Made by a program: the position numbers and the translations under genes. The notes below the pieces were generated by a model. The model did not search any database, was not told where the DNA came from, and saw only the letters and a list, made by a program, of their open reading frames with translations. A DNA stretch of 51,136 bases from Candidatus Roseilinea mizusawaensis (lineage in GTDB: Bacteria > Chloroflexota > Anaerolineae > J036 > Brachytrichaceae): NCBI GenBank assembly GCA_016841965.1, contig JAEANN010000033.1, positions 1-51,136 of the forward strand. Reading direction: 5' to 3'. Shown one piece after another: positions 51,111 through 51,136 of this stretch. Each line of letters starts with the position of its first letter. Positions within the stretch are counted from its first letter, which is position 1.

Positions 51111-51136
51111 ATGCAAACGCGACAACGATTGGGTTT
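51111..51136 (+). CDS. Start of a gene cut by the window edge
   Basis: ATG at 51111 is preceded by a strong ribosome binding site (AAGGAGG at 51096-51102, spacing 8). The first residues read MQTRQRLG. The gene runs off the right edge and cannot be assigned. The basic start would fit a signal peptide. Confidence 0.65.

Overview
The window is a high-GC (roughly 60%) bacterial chromosome segment of about 51 kb. I see no rRNA, tRNA, CRISPR array, insertion sequence or phage genes. The gene mix fits Chloroflexota (Anaerolineae-like) best: sugar ABC systems with a Tat-like lipoprotein binding protein, Mo-hydroxylase genes in a FAD/2Fe-2S/Mo order, a ruvC-ruvA-murJ-lipA stretch, and secreted proteins with R-V-Y/F-x-P type motifs. 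The hexamer GCCGGC also looks strongly over-represented. The phylum call is an inference; no marker gene here proves it.

Layout. 0-4 kb: convergent, overlapping amino-sugar genes nagB and nagA, then a Fur-family regulator whose stop overlaps the start of a beta-helix protein. 4.5-15.9 kb: one long plus-strand catabolic operon. It holds a sugar or polyol ABC importer (binding protein, double ATPase, two permeases), an FGGY kinase, E1 alpha and beta of a 2-oxoacid/acetoin dehydrogenase type enzyme, a lipoyl domain-only protein, a beta-hydroxyacid dehydrogenase, and DhaK and DhaL type kinase subunits. This is the best candidate for an undescribed pathway, because no E2 catalytic domain or E3 is encoded with the E1 genes. 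16-20 kb: a penicillin-acylase-like hydrolase and a MetE/UROD-superfamily methyltransferase. The methyltransferase is preceded, on the minus strand, by a consensus promoter, a cobalamin riboswitch and an intrinsic terminator. 20.4-22.8 kb: two COG0523 (CobW/ZigA type) metallochaperone GTPases behind a perfect 27-bp palindrome that looks like a Fur/Zur-family operator.

22.9-28.1 kb: a secreted glycoside hydrolase, a GtrA-like membrane protein, an S9 peptidase and a small zinc-ribbon protein. 28.4-32.2 kb: a three-subunit molybdenum hydroxylase. 32-36 kb: an rRNA/tRNA-type methyltransferase and a large PHP plus AlbA_2 (Schlafen-type) fusion protein. 35.8-38.5 kb: two tandem paralogous short-chain dehydrogenases and a second, unpaired E1 alpha. 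38.6-43.3 kb: housekeeping genes yebC, ruvC, ruvA, murJ and lipA. 43.4-48 kb: envelope or secreted functions (esterase, UPF0104 membrane protein, FAD amine-oxidase-like protein, unknown secreted protein). 48.2-50.8 kb: a STAND ATPase with an N-terminal HTH-like segment and C-terminal TPR-like repeats, driven by a promoter so close to the ATG that its mRNA may be leaderless.

How the parts may work together: lipA could supply the lipoyl group for the domain-only protein at 12.9 kb. The Fur-family protein at 3.6 kb could be the reader of the palindrome at 20.4 kb. The methyltransferase is apparently switched off when cobalamin is abundant. These links are inferences from content and position.
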